From Bacteroidales bacterium (lineage in GTDB: Bacteria; Bacteroidota; Bacteroidia; Bacteroidales; UBA3663), in NCBI GenBank assembly GCA_017561935.1, contig JAFZBE010000056.1, positions 47,673-111,672 on the forward strand: a stretch of 64,000 nt of DNA. The letters run 5' to 3'. The notes under the pieces are model-generated. The model did not search any database. It was not told where the DNA came from and saw only the letters and a program-made list of their open reading frames with translations. The translations under genes were made by a program, and so were the position numbers. Below are positions 8,621 through 19,142 of the stretch, one piece after another; position 1 is the stretch's first letter; each line of letters opens with the position of its first letter.

Positions 8621-10687
8621 TTATTTTGTGGAAATCGAATAGTTGGTGACGGGTTTGCCTTGGGCATCGAGGAAACGTACGCAGAAGTCGCTGAGACCTG
8701 GGCCGTTGATGACGGCGCAGCGCAGGATGTTGCGGCCCTTCTGGAGTGTCAGGCGGGGCGACATGCCATCGTCCTCGACCATGCGGCGGTCGCCTTCGAG
8801 CAGTAATACCTCCTGCCCGTTGAGCCACCAGATGGAGGCACCATTGCTGCCTGCAGCGAGGCGCACGTCGGTGATGGGCTCGTCGCAGTCGATGTAGGTA
8901 ACGGCCCAGAAGAGCGAGCCGTAGGTCTGGTCGCCAAATTTCTCGGCAAAGCGGAAGAGCTTCATGTTGTAGTTCTCGCTGTCGAGGGCGTGCCAACGGA
9001 GCTTCTGGTCGTCAACCTTGACGACCTGTCCGTCCTTGGGCAGGGCGGTCATCTGGTCCTTGAACCAGGTCTTCGAGAAGACATCGCGCAGATAGGTGTT
9101 GGTGAAGACGATGTTCGAGCGCACGTCCTGACGGATGGGCTCAAGGAGCATCCAGCGACGGATATAGCCCTGCTCGTCGGGCTGTGCAGCAGGTGCTGTT
9201 GCGGGTGTGGCGGTGAAGTAAGCCGGGCGGTTCTTGAACTGTACCCAGTCGATATCGACACCTGGGCCTTCACAGGTGATGACGAGGTCGGATACTCCCG
9301 TGGGCTGGTATTCGAGCGGTGCGGTGAGCGTGATCCATTGTCCGCTCATGTCGCGGCGGAAGGGCCCGTTCTCGCTCTTCACGGTCAGGGGGAAGCGAGC
9401 GATGATGCGGCCTGCATTCGGCTGTTTGCCGGCAGTGCGTTCGCGGATGAAGAACTCGGTGTTGTCGTTGGCCTTGGCACAAACCACGGCATAGCCGTCG
9501 GTGACAGGGCTGTAGTCGATATCGGGATAGCAGAGCCAGCTGCCCTTCTGAGGCAGGCTGACCTGCCAGCCACGGAAGCGGTCGAGCGTATCGACATAGG
9601 CGGTGGTCACGTCGTCGGAGGCTTCGCTGTAGCGGTCGGGCTGTATCTGGGAGGTGGCTGGGTTGATGCCTACGCCACGCTGGGTCTGGAAGACTTCCTG
9701 AATGGTGCCGTCGGCATTGAAGGTCACCTTCTCGACGCGTGCCGAACGACGCTTGTCGTCGCGTGGCGAATAGTCGTTACGGTGATAGAAGAGGTACCAC
9801 TGACCGTTGAACTCGACAAGGCTGTGGTGGTTGGTCCAGCAGGTGTTGTCATGCTCGGCCATGATGATGCCCTTGAAGTCCCAGGGGCCGAGAGGAGAAC
9901 GTGACATGGCGTAGGCCAGTGTCTCGGTGGGGTTCTGACCATTGCTGGTGTCGCCACGTACCCAGGGGAAGGACAGGTAGTACCAGTCGCCGCGACGGAA
10001 GGCGAAGGGGCCTTCCTTGAAGCCTTCGGGCAGACCTTCCATGACCTGTCCACCTACGAGCATCGGCGGCATCTCGGGCATTTGTGCCTGCGCATTCCCG
10101 TTCCTGGGGAAGCGCATCTCGGTGAGTTCACCGTCGAGTTCCTTCATGTTGGCCTTGAGCTTGGCACCACGGATGCCCATGCCGCTCCAATAGATATAGG
10201 CCTGTCCGTCGTTGTCGATGAGGACACAGGGATCGATGCCCATCACGCCCTTGATGGGCTCGGGCTCGCAGGTGAAGGGACCTACGGGGCTGTCGGCGGT
10301 GGCCACGCCAATGCCGAAGCCGCGTCCCTCCTTGGGAGCGTTGGGGAAATAGAAGAAGTATTTGCCGTCCTTATAGACGCAGTCGGGTGCCCACATGGAG
10401 TAGCCTTCGGGATTACCCCACGGGACGTTCTCCTGAGAAAGGATCATGCCGTGGTCGGTCCAGTCGGTGAGGTTCTCGGACGAAAAGACGTGGTAGTCGG
10501 CCATGCAGAACCAGTCCTGACGTTGTCCTTCGGGTGGCAGGATGTCGTGCGAGGGATAGACATACACTTTGCCGTTGAAGACGCGTGCCGTGGGATCGGC
10601 GGCGTAGATGTCCCGGATGATGGGGTTCTGCGCTTGGAGCACCATGGTCGGCAGCAGTAGTAGAAGTGTTGCAAATCGTTTGTTCAT
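8621..10687 (-). CDS. Multidomain GH43 glycosidase with CBM6-like module
   Basis: A 688-residue secreted enzyme (MNKRFATLLLLLPTMVLQA). The catalytic propeller covers about residues 20-340: base Asp in YAADPTARV, modulator in GIDPCVLIDNDG, acid Glu in KEGPFAFRRGDWYYL. A CBM6-like beta-sandwich follows at about 370-505 (VDIDWVQFKN). A C-terminal module of about 180 residues is seen in several Bacteroidetes hemicellulases. It is a likely xylosidase or arabinofuranosidase. The ATG at 10687 is preferred over an in-frame codon 10 residues upstream because of the signal peptide and the -7 box. It is the first gene of a two-gene operon. Confidence 0.83.
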   Translation of the reverse strand: MNKRFATLLLLLPTMVLQAQNPIIRDIYAADPTARVFNGKVYVYPSHDILPPEGQRQDWFCMADYHVFSSENLTDWTDHGMILSQENVPWGNPEGYSMWAPDCVYKDGKYFFYFPNAPKEGRGFGIGVATADSPVGPFTCEPEPIKGVMGIDPCVLIDNDGQAYIYWSGMGIRGAKLKANMKELDGELTEMRFPRNGNAQAQMPEMPPMLVGGQVMEGLPEGFKEGPFAFRRGDWYYLSFPWVRGDTSNGQNPTETLAYAMSRSPLGPWDFKGIIMAEHDNTCWTNHHSLVEFNGQWYLFYHRNDYSPRDDKRRSARVEKVTFNADGTIQEVFQTQRGVGINPATSQIQPDRYSEASDDVTTAYVDTLDRFRGWQVSLPQKGSWLCYPDIDYSPVTDGYAVVCAKANDNTEFFIRERTAGKQPNAGRIIARFPLTVKSENGPFRRDMSGQWITLTAPLEYQPTGVSDLVITCEGPGVDIDWVQFKNRPAYFTATPATAPAAQPDEQGYIRRWMLLEPIRQDVRSNIVFTNTYLRDVFSKTWFKDQMTALPKDGQVVKVDDQKLRWHALDSENYNMKLFRFAEKFGDQTYGSLFWAVTYIDCDEPITDVRLAAGSNGASIWWLNGQEVLLLEGDRRMVEDDGMSPRLTLQKGRNILRCAVINGPGLSDFCVRFLDAQGKPVTNYSISTK

Positions 10688-10714
10688 AATTGTGCTTATT
10701 ATTTTGTGACAGCG

Positions 10715-10722
10715 CAAAGATA
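10715..10722 (-). promoter_or_regulatory. -7 element of the GH43 operon
   Basis: TATCTTTG, 27 bp upstream of the first GH43 start. No clear -33 TTTG is seen at 19-21 bp, which suggests an activator-dependent promoter. Confidence 0.5.
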
Positions 10723-10787
10723 GGGATTATTTCGCAGTGTGGTATATTTTTGATGTAACAATTTTCATTTTATTTGTTACAATACAA

Positions 10788-10826
10788 CAATTAAGCGCCT
10801 GCAAGCAGCCTGCAGACGCTTAATTG
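10788..10826. repeat. Strong intergenic hairpin
   Basis: CAATTAAGCG and CTGCA pair with TGCAG and CGCTTAATTG around a 7-nt loop, with one mismatch in between. It is not followed by a T-run and lies upstream of both flanking promoters, so it ends no visible gene. It may be a terminator left from a lost gene or a protein-binding site. Confidence 0.6.
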
Positions 10827-10890
10827 GGCCAGTAAAATTGGGTTTGCCGCCCACTTATTTGACTAAATATTGCATTTTTTCGACAAAAAA

Positions 10891-10922
10891 TTTGGCAGAC
10901 TGAAATATTATCGCTATCTTTG
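10891..10922 (+). promoter_or_regulatory. Promoter of tRNA-Ser
   Basis: TTTG-N20-TATCTTTG, 42 bp upstream of the tRNA 5' end. It is an exact Bacteroidetes consensus. Confidence 0.8.
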
Positions 10923-10964
10923 CAGCCGCAAAATCAGTTCGACCACACCCTTTATTGCCTATTT

Positions 10965-11052
10965 GGAGAGATGCTCGAGTGGTTGAAGAGGCACGCCTGG
11001 AAAGCGTGTAAACCCCTAAAGGGTTTCACGGGTTCGAATCCCGTTCTCTCCG
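10965..11052 (+). tRNA. tRNA-Ser (anticodon GGA)
   Basis: An 88-nt class-II tRNA. The acceptor stem is GGAGAGA/TCTCTCC with discriminator G. The anticodon loop is CTGGAAA (anticodon GGA, reading UCC/UCU). A long variable arm (ACCCCTAAAGGGT) and a T-arm with GGTTCGAATCC complete it. CCA is not encoded. It has its own promoter and is followed by a strong hairpin. Confidence 0.96.
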
Positions 11053-11059
11053 CTATCTT

Positions 11060-11092
11060 AGTTGATGCACGGCGAATAGCCGTGCATCAACT
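11060..11092 (+). terminator. Hairpin after tRNA-Ser
   Basis: A perfect 14-bp stem (AGTTGATGCACGGC and its complement) with a GAATA loop, 7 nt after the tRNA. There is no T-run, but it is well placed as transcript end and processing boundary. Confidence 0.6.
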
Positions 11093-11153
11093 GTATAGGA
11101 ATCTACCTAATTCAGAAACGGCCTATCCACGAAATGCCTAAATAAAAAATTAG

Positions 11154-11552
11154 CTAAACGAATTCGATTTCACTCAACTTATGAGCTAGTTCGTGGACAC
11201 CTCGCTCAATCTTCTCAATAGAACCCTTTGTTGGTTTGCTTGTACCAGTCAAATAGTGATGGAGTTGTTTTTGATGAATACCTGTAACTATTTGAAGGCC
11301 AGAAAGGGAAAGAATATTCTTAAATTCACGCAAGAAACTTGCGACATCATACTTGAAAGACACATCAATCTCGGGGACATCACCATTTAAAAGTTCTTTC
11401 ATTTCGTCATAAGCCACCCAAAAATCTTTAATTGCGTCCTCTGGAGTCGGCCCATATCCATGTAATCCAACTTTACCCAGCTTTTCTTGAGTGTAGATAG
11501 AATACTCACCATCGGGATTACGTTCGATGATAGCTGTAATTTTCGTTTTCAT
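11154..11552 (-). CDS. hicB: HicB-family antitoxin
   Basis: A 132-residue protein with a HicB fold at the N-terminus (ITAIIERNPDGEYSIYTQ, then GYGPTPEDAIKDFWVAYDEM) and a C-terminal helix-turn-helix region (GIHQKQLHHYLTGTSKP). HicB neutralises the HicA mRNA interferase and represses the operon. It follows the hicA frame by 79 bp and has its own -7 box in that gap. The toxin gene is broken, so this antitoxin is either an orphan or acts on another HicA elsewhere. Confidence 0.85.
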   Translation of the reverse strand: MKTKITAIIERNPDGEYSIYTQEKLGKVGLHGYGPTPEDAIKDFWVAYDEMKELLNGDVPEIDVSFKYDVASFLREFKNILSLSGLQIVTGIHQKQLHHYLTGTSKPTKGSIEKIERGVHELAHKLSEIEFV

Positions 11553-11586
11553 AATTTCATGAGGATACTAAAGTGTCAACAATTAA

Positions 11587-11594
11587 CAAAGATA
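11587..11594 (-). promoter_or_regulatory. Internal -7 element for hicB
   Basis: TATCTTTG on the minus strand between hicA and hicB. No good -33 is visible. It would allow the antitoxin to be made without the toxin. Confidence 0.45.
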
Positions 11595-11631
11595 GGATAA
11601 CATATAATAAAACTCCCCCAAATGGTGGGTG

Positions 11632-11821
11632 TTATTTAATCCCCGCCTCTTTTAAGATAGAATTGAGAGTGCCTGTTGGAACCTCTTGTGACCCATGTCT
11701 TCCTACGGTAAACACACCATCATTCATTAATTGGGCTGTGCCAAATGTCATGGTTGGCGCCGTGGCGTACAATTACACATCCATGGTCTTTCAAAATTCG
11801 AAATAGTTCTTTATATTTCAT
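11632..11821 (-). pseudogene. hicA: hicA toxin, frameshifted by a 4-bp tandem duplication
   Basis: The first 33 codons read MKYKELFRILKDHGCVIVRH and on to HDIWHSPINE, then hit a TGA at 11720-11722. One frame over, the rest of HicA continues: GVFTVGRHGSQEVPTGTLNS, then ILKEAGIK and a stop. The break coincides with a doubled CATT (11721-11728, plus strand). Removing one copy restores a 61-residue HicA with its active-site His region and the conserved GTLNSILKEAG tail. The toxin is therefore very likely inactive, unless ribosomes shift frame or an assembly error is present. It is preceded by a consensus promoter and followed by hicB, the usual hicAB order. Confidence 0.85.
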
Positions 11822-11844
11822 CACTATTACTTATTTTGACACTG

Positions 11845-11876
11845 CAAAGATAGAATTTTTTCTACTGTATGCCAAT
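11845..11876 (-). promoter_or_regulatory. Promoter of the hicAB locus
   Basis: ATTG-N20-TATCTTTG on the minus strand, 23 bp upstream of the hicA start. Confidence 0.7.
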
Positions 11877-11974
11877 TATTTTAAATAAAAAACAACAAAA
11901 CCAAATAGAAAATTTTCTATCATTTAAAAATGCAATGCATAAATAGCACTTTTAGACGAATAAAAAACCACTCC

Positions 11975-13282
<1,308 letters not shown>

Positions 13283-13403
13283 AGTTTCATTTAGTGATAT
13301 TAGTAATAAAGCTCTTTTGAACCATAGCAAAAAAGAATTAATAAAAGCATTATTGACTCAAAATTCGATGCTTTTATATTGGGCTTCAATACAAAGCCGC
13401 TTG

Positions 13404-13411
13404 CAAAGGTA
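13404..13411 (-). promoter_or_regulatory. Possible -7 element for ino1
   Basis: TACCTTTG on the minus strand without a clear -33. It implies a leader of about 115 nt. The rest of the gap to the next gene shows nothing recognisable. Confidence 0.35.
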
Positions 13412-13522
13412 TGGGTTTATTTCAAATCAATCATCATAATTCTTGAGAAAAGAGCAAAATGAAACACCGATGTAGCCATTTTGCATGCTCGGCTTGCTAT
13501 TTTAAGCATAAAACAGCATAAT

Positions 13523-14578
13523 TCACTTGGAGAAGTGGAGCGTGTCGGAGGCAAGGACAGTGCCGTTGGTGACGAGGATGTAAGGGTTGATGAGAGTCTG
13601 GTGGGGGGTGAACTTGCCGACCGAGGCGGTGGAGCTGTTGCGACGGATGGTATAGGTGGTGTCGGCCATGAGTGTAAGTGTATCGACCTGCTCCTCCCAG
13701 ACGGACTGGACGGAGTCGTAGCGTGCTGCGACGGCTATGGAGTCGAGCGGGTTGTTGCTCCACGCCGAGGCGACTATCATGTCGGGTTTCTGGAGTACTA
13801 CGGGCGCATGAGCGTCGAGGAAAGAACCGTCGAGGGCGGTGCCGCGCCAGGTGCCTCCGAAGATGAGGATGCTGTCGGTCGAACAGATGGCGCTGTGATG
13901 AGCGTTGATGTTCCACGTGCCCTGGGTGGCGCGCATGACACCACGGGAGAGATAGATGCCGTCGCCACCTGTGCTGTGCAGGTTGACCTTGACTCCATAC
14001 TGGCACTGCAGCATGGCGGCGGTGATACACGTGGATTCGCTATCGATGGTGAGGGTGCCGGTGCCGCTGAGAGAGAGGTTGCCACCCACTTGGACAGGAC
14101 CATAGAGGTGATTTATGGCGTTCTTGGAGAGGACGATGTGGCAATCGTCTTCGCCTTGGCTTTGGAAGACGGGGCCGTCCTGGCAACGCAGCGAGAGGCC
14201 TTCGAGGTAGAGAGCGTAGGAGGCACGGCTGCGGATGGTGAGGCTGCCGTCGGTGGTGCCGAGGGTGTCGGTGCTGGCGGGATAGCCATAAACGAAGTAG
14301 GCAACGTTCTGCGCATCGCTCTCGATGATGACATGATTGCCGCTGACGGAGCTGGTCACATCGCCTGCTGCCGGACCCCAGACACGGGCTTCGGGTGAGG
14401 CATACTCGACATAGACGAGGTTGTTATAGACGCGCACCACGGAGTTGGCGGGGGTGAACGATGTGCCCAAGGAGTCAGTGTCCCACTCGCTGCATGAGGC
14501 GAGGAGACAAAGGAGGAGGAGCAGACCCCCTCGGATCCCCCTGCTGTGGGGGAGGATGCGAAAAAAGAGCGGGCGCAT
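13523..14578 (-). CDS. Beta-helix 'carbohydrate-binding domain' lipoprotein
   Basis: A 351-residue lipoprotein: the signal sequence ends in LCLLASC. The body has repeated short beta-strand rungs (SLTIRSRASYALYLEGLSL, NLSLSGTGTLTIDSEST, GTWNINAHHSAIC). This is the pattern of the Cthe_2159-like 'carbohydrate-binding domain-containing' (DUF4353-type) proteins, which bind acidic polysaccharides and calcium in characterised cases. It starts 27 bp after sufD and probably shares that operon's transcript, although no functional link to Fe-S assembly is evident. An in-frame TTG at 14602 is a less likely start. Confidence 0.65.
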   Translation of the reverse strand: MRPLFFRILPHSRGIRGGLLLLLCLLASCSEWDTDSLGTSFTPANSVVRVYNNLVYVEYASPEARVWGPAAGDVTSSVSGNHVIIESDAQNVAYFVYGYPASTDTLGTTDGSLTIRSRASYALYLEGLSLRCQDGPVFQSQGEDDCHIVLSKNAINHLYGPVQVGGNLSLSGTGTLTIDSESTCITAAMLQCQYGVKVNLHSTGGDGIYLSRGVMRATQGTWNINAHHSAICSTDSILIFGGTWRGTALDGSFLDAHAPVVLQKPDMIVASAWSNNPLDSIAVAARYDSVQSVWEEQVDTLTLMADTTYTIRRNSSTASVGKFTPHQTLINPYILVTNGTVLASDTLHFSK

Positions 14579-14605
14579 GGGAATGATGGAAGCAAGGGAC
14601 AAGGG

Positions 14606-15988
14606 TTACTTCTTGATGGCGCAGGTGCGGCACTGGTCGAGTTCGCCACGGAAGCGTTTCTCGACAAGGTGCTTGAGACGGTCGCGGAGAGGCTCAATGC
14701 GGATGCCGTCGATGACGTCGCCCATGAAGGCGAACATGAGGAGGAGACGAGCCTCGGATTCGGGAATGCCACGGGTGCGCATATAGAAGAGGGCTGCCTG
14801 GTCGAGCTGGCCGGTGGTGGCACCGTGCGAGCACTTGACATCGTCGGCGTAGATCTCAAGCTCGGGACGTGCGACGATGTGGCAGTCGGGCGTGAGGATG
14901 AGGTTGCGGTCGGTCTGATGTGCATCGGTCTTGTCGGCACCCTCCTGGACGAGGATGCGGCCTACGAACGAGCCACAGGCTTCTTCGTCGAGGACATACT
15001 TGAAAAGCTCGTTGCTCTGGCACTTAGGTGCACGGTGACGGATATAGGTGATGTTATCGACCTGCTGATTGCGGTCGGCGATGCAGAGTCCGTAGAGATG
15101 GGTGTCGGCATCGTGTCCGCAGAGGTCGATATAGACGCGGTTGCGGGTCTGGCCGGCGGTGAGGGCGTATTGGCCTACGGCTACGTTGCTGCCCTCCTGT
15201 TGCTCGACATAGACCGAGCTGAGGCGACGGCAGTCGGCATGATGTTCCTCAAGCTCGTAGAAGTCGAGGGTGGAGTAGGCACCCGCAAAGATCTCGGTGA
15301 CCTGCAGGCTGAGTAGAGTGCAGTCACGGAGCTGAGAGGCGTGGTCGCAGACGAGTACGCTGGCCTTGGCACCTTCGCCGAGGATGATGAGGATGCGCTG
15401 GCAAGCCATGAAGTCCTCGACGGCACGAAGAAGGGAGATGAGCTGAATGGGACGTTCGACGGCGACGCCATCGGGCACATAGAGCACGAAGCCGTCCTGG
15501 CAGAACAGAGTGTTGAGTGCGGCTTCGCCGAGGGGGCGATGGGCCGTGACGTTAGTGCCCTGACTGCGCACGTCGTAGGGCGGCTCCTCGTTCATGGCCA
15601 GGCGGTTGTAGTAACGTGCAGCCACATCGGGATAGCGCAGCGCAAACTCACGGAGCGAGCCCGAGAAAACACCATCGGCACCTTCGCGGGTGTGAGAGAC
15701 GAGCTGCTCGTTGACCAGATAATGCACGCTGGTGGAGAGCTCGGGCACAGCGCAGGTGAAGAGGTCGTTGTGGTCGGTGGGTACAGCGTAACGCGCGAGG
15801 TTGATGTTGTAGTCGGCAGCGAGCAGGGCCTCGGGATCGACGTGCGTATAGTCCTTCGGCCGACTCAAACCAACGCGCTGCAGCACCTCAGCGGCAGCTT
15901 CACGCTGGGCGTTGAGGACTGGTGCCGCATGCTTGTCGATGAGCGTGCGCTGGGATTGGTAGAGGTCGAGGTATTGTTGGGAAGACAT
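14606..15988 (-). CDS. sufD: Fe-S cluster assembly protein SufD
   Basis: A 460-residue SufBD-family protein with the right-handed beta-helix core. It includes the family C-terminal block CSHGATTGQLDQAALFYMRT followed by RGIPESEAR. SufD joins SufB and SufC in the SufBC2D scaffold, which builds Fe-S clusters and mobilises iron. It ends in a Cys-containing tail (QCRTCAIKK) that is slightly unusual. It is downstream of sufC, with a short G-rich repeat between them. Confidence 0.93.
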   Translation of the reverse strand: MSSQQYLDLYQSQRTLIDKHAAPVLNAQREAAAEVLQRVGLSRPKDYTHVDPEALLAADYNINLARYAVPTDHNDLFTCAVPELSTSVHYLVNEQLVSHTREGADGVFSGSLREFALRYPDVAARYYNRLAMNEEPPYDVRSQGTNVTAHRPLGEAALNTLFCQDGFVLYVPDGVAVERPIQLISLLRAVEDFMACQRILIILGEGAKASVLVCDHASQLRDCTLLSLQVTEIFAGAYSTLDFYELEEHHADCRRLSSVYVEQQEGSNVAVGQYALTAGQTRNRVYIDLCGHDADTHLYGLCIADRNQQVDNITYIRHRAPKCQSNELFKYVLDEEACGSFVGRILVQEGADKTDAHQTDRNLILTPDCHIVARPELEIYADDVKCSHGATTGQLDQAALFYMRTRGIPESEARLLLMFAFMGDVIDGIRIEPLRDRLKHLVEKRFRGELDQCRTCAIKK

Positions 15989-16024
15989 GGAAGGGGTTCG
16001 AGGGGTTCGAGAGGTTTGAGGGGA
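15989..16024. repeat. Short G-rich minisatellite between sufC and sufD
   Basis: Four degenerate units of the form GGGGTTCGA/GGTTTGA fill the whole gap. They are the same family as the arrays between sufB and sufC and between infB and cvpA. Confidence 0.7.
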
Positions 16025-16786
<762 letters not shown>

Positions 16787-16811
16787 GATGGGGCCGCTGA
16801 TGCGGCGGTTA

Positions 16812-16980
16812 TGAGGGGTTAAGAGGGGTTAAGAGGGGTTAAGAGGGGTTAAGAGGGGTTTGAGGGGTTTGAGGGGTTTGAGGGGTTCGAAGGGTTTGAG
16901 GGGTTTGAAGGGTTCGAAGGGTTTGAGGGGTTAACTTTTCGAACATTTTGAACTTTTCGAACATTTCAAACCTTTCAATA
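16812..16980. repeat. G-rich minisatellite plus C-rich complement between sufB and sufC
   Basis: About thirteen tandem units: first 10-bp units GAGGGGTTAA (five times), then 9-bp units GAGGGGTTT and variants with TTCGAA. A stretch with TTCGAAC and TTTCAAACC elements follows, which can pair back with the first half. The array ends with GTGAGCGAAGCGAACC near the sufB stop. In the transcript it would read C-rich and then fold onto itself. Confidence 0.8.
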
Positions 16981-16998
16981 CAGTGAGCGAAGCGAACC

Positions 16999-18489
<1,491 letters not shown>

Positions 18490-18494
18490 AACTG

Positions 18495-19016
18495 TTACTT
18501 GTTGAGCAGCTCGAGGGTGGGCTTGAGGATATGCTCGGAGGCCCAGGGGGTGATGACATCGATGAGCTGATGGATGCGTGGCACGAGCGCACTGGTCTCG
18601 AGATATTGCTTCAGTTTCTCAATCTCGATGTGAGCGGTGATCACTTCGAGGAGTGAGATGATGAGTGCCACGATGATGCAGAACTTGAGTGCACCTATCA
18701 AGCCACCGGCAAGGCGGTTGATCCAACCGAGCGAGATGGAGTCCATAAACTTATCGAGCAGCACGGCCAGCTTGTTCAGCAGGAACATGGCAAGGAAGAA
18801 GACGATGACCCATACGACGATGGAGGCCAAGGTCTCACTCTCGATGAAGTTGCTGGCGAAAGGCTTGGTGAAGGGTGACGCAAGATTGGCGGCAATGGCA
18901 GCCAGCACCAAGCCTGCTATACCGACGGCTTCCTTGAAGAAACCACGGTAAAGGCCGATGCAGGCACCAATGCCTACAATGATGAGAATGATACGATCGA
19001 GGTCGTTTAGTACCAT
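18495..19016 (-). CDS. cvpA: CvpA family membrane protein
   Basis: A 173-residue inner-membrane protein with four hydrophobic segments (starting [20 protein letters not shown], then [30 protein letters not shown] and [20 protein letters not shown]). The CvpA hallmark [10 protein letters not shown] is at the N-terminus. CvpA proteins are linked to colicin V production and envelope or bile stress resistance; the molecular role is unknown. Its place between infB and sufB is typical for Bacteroidales. Confidence 0.88.
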   Translation of the reverse strand: MVLNDLDRIILIIVGIGACIGLYRGFFKEAVGIAGLVLAAIAANLASPFTKPFASNFIESETLASIVVWVIVFFLAMFLLNKLAVLLDKFMDSISLGWINRLAGGLIGALKFCIIVALIISLLEVITAHIEIEKLKQYLETSALVPRIHQLIDVITPWASEHILKPTLELLNK

Positions 19017-19033
19017 AGGTGGGGGGATTATGG

Positions 19034-19135
19034 GGGTTCGAGGGGTTCGAAAGGTTCGAAAGGTTTGAGGGGTTAAGAACGGTTAAGAGGGGCAACCATT
19101 CTTAACCTTTCAGAACCATTCTTAACCGTGAACGA
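19034..19135. repeat. G-rich repeat and inverted complement between infB and cvpA
   Basis: Units GGGGTTCGA, AAGGTTCGA and GGGGTTAAGA are followed by CTTAACC elements that pair with them (for example ACGGTTAAGA with TCTTAACCGT). The block ends GTGAACGAAGTGAAC at the infB stop, echoing the end of the sufB-sufC array. Confidence 0.75.
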
Positions 19136-19142
19136 AGTGAAC

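Noticed and set aside
10920..11141. 73-residue protein over the tRNA
   Set aside because: It is the translation of tRNA-Ser(GGA) and its flanks.
16812..16980. Origin of replication or DnaA-box cluster
   Set aside because: The units are G-rich GGGGTTnnA, not TTATCCACA, and the block is inside an operon.
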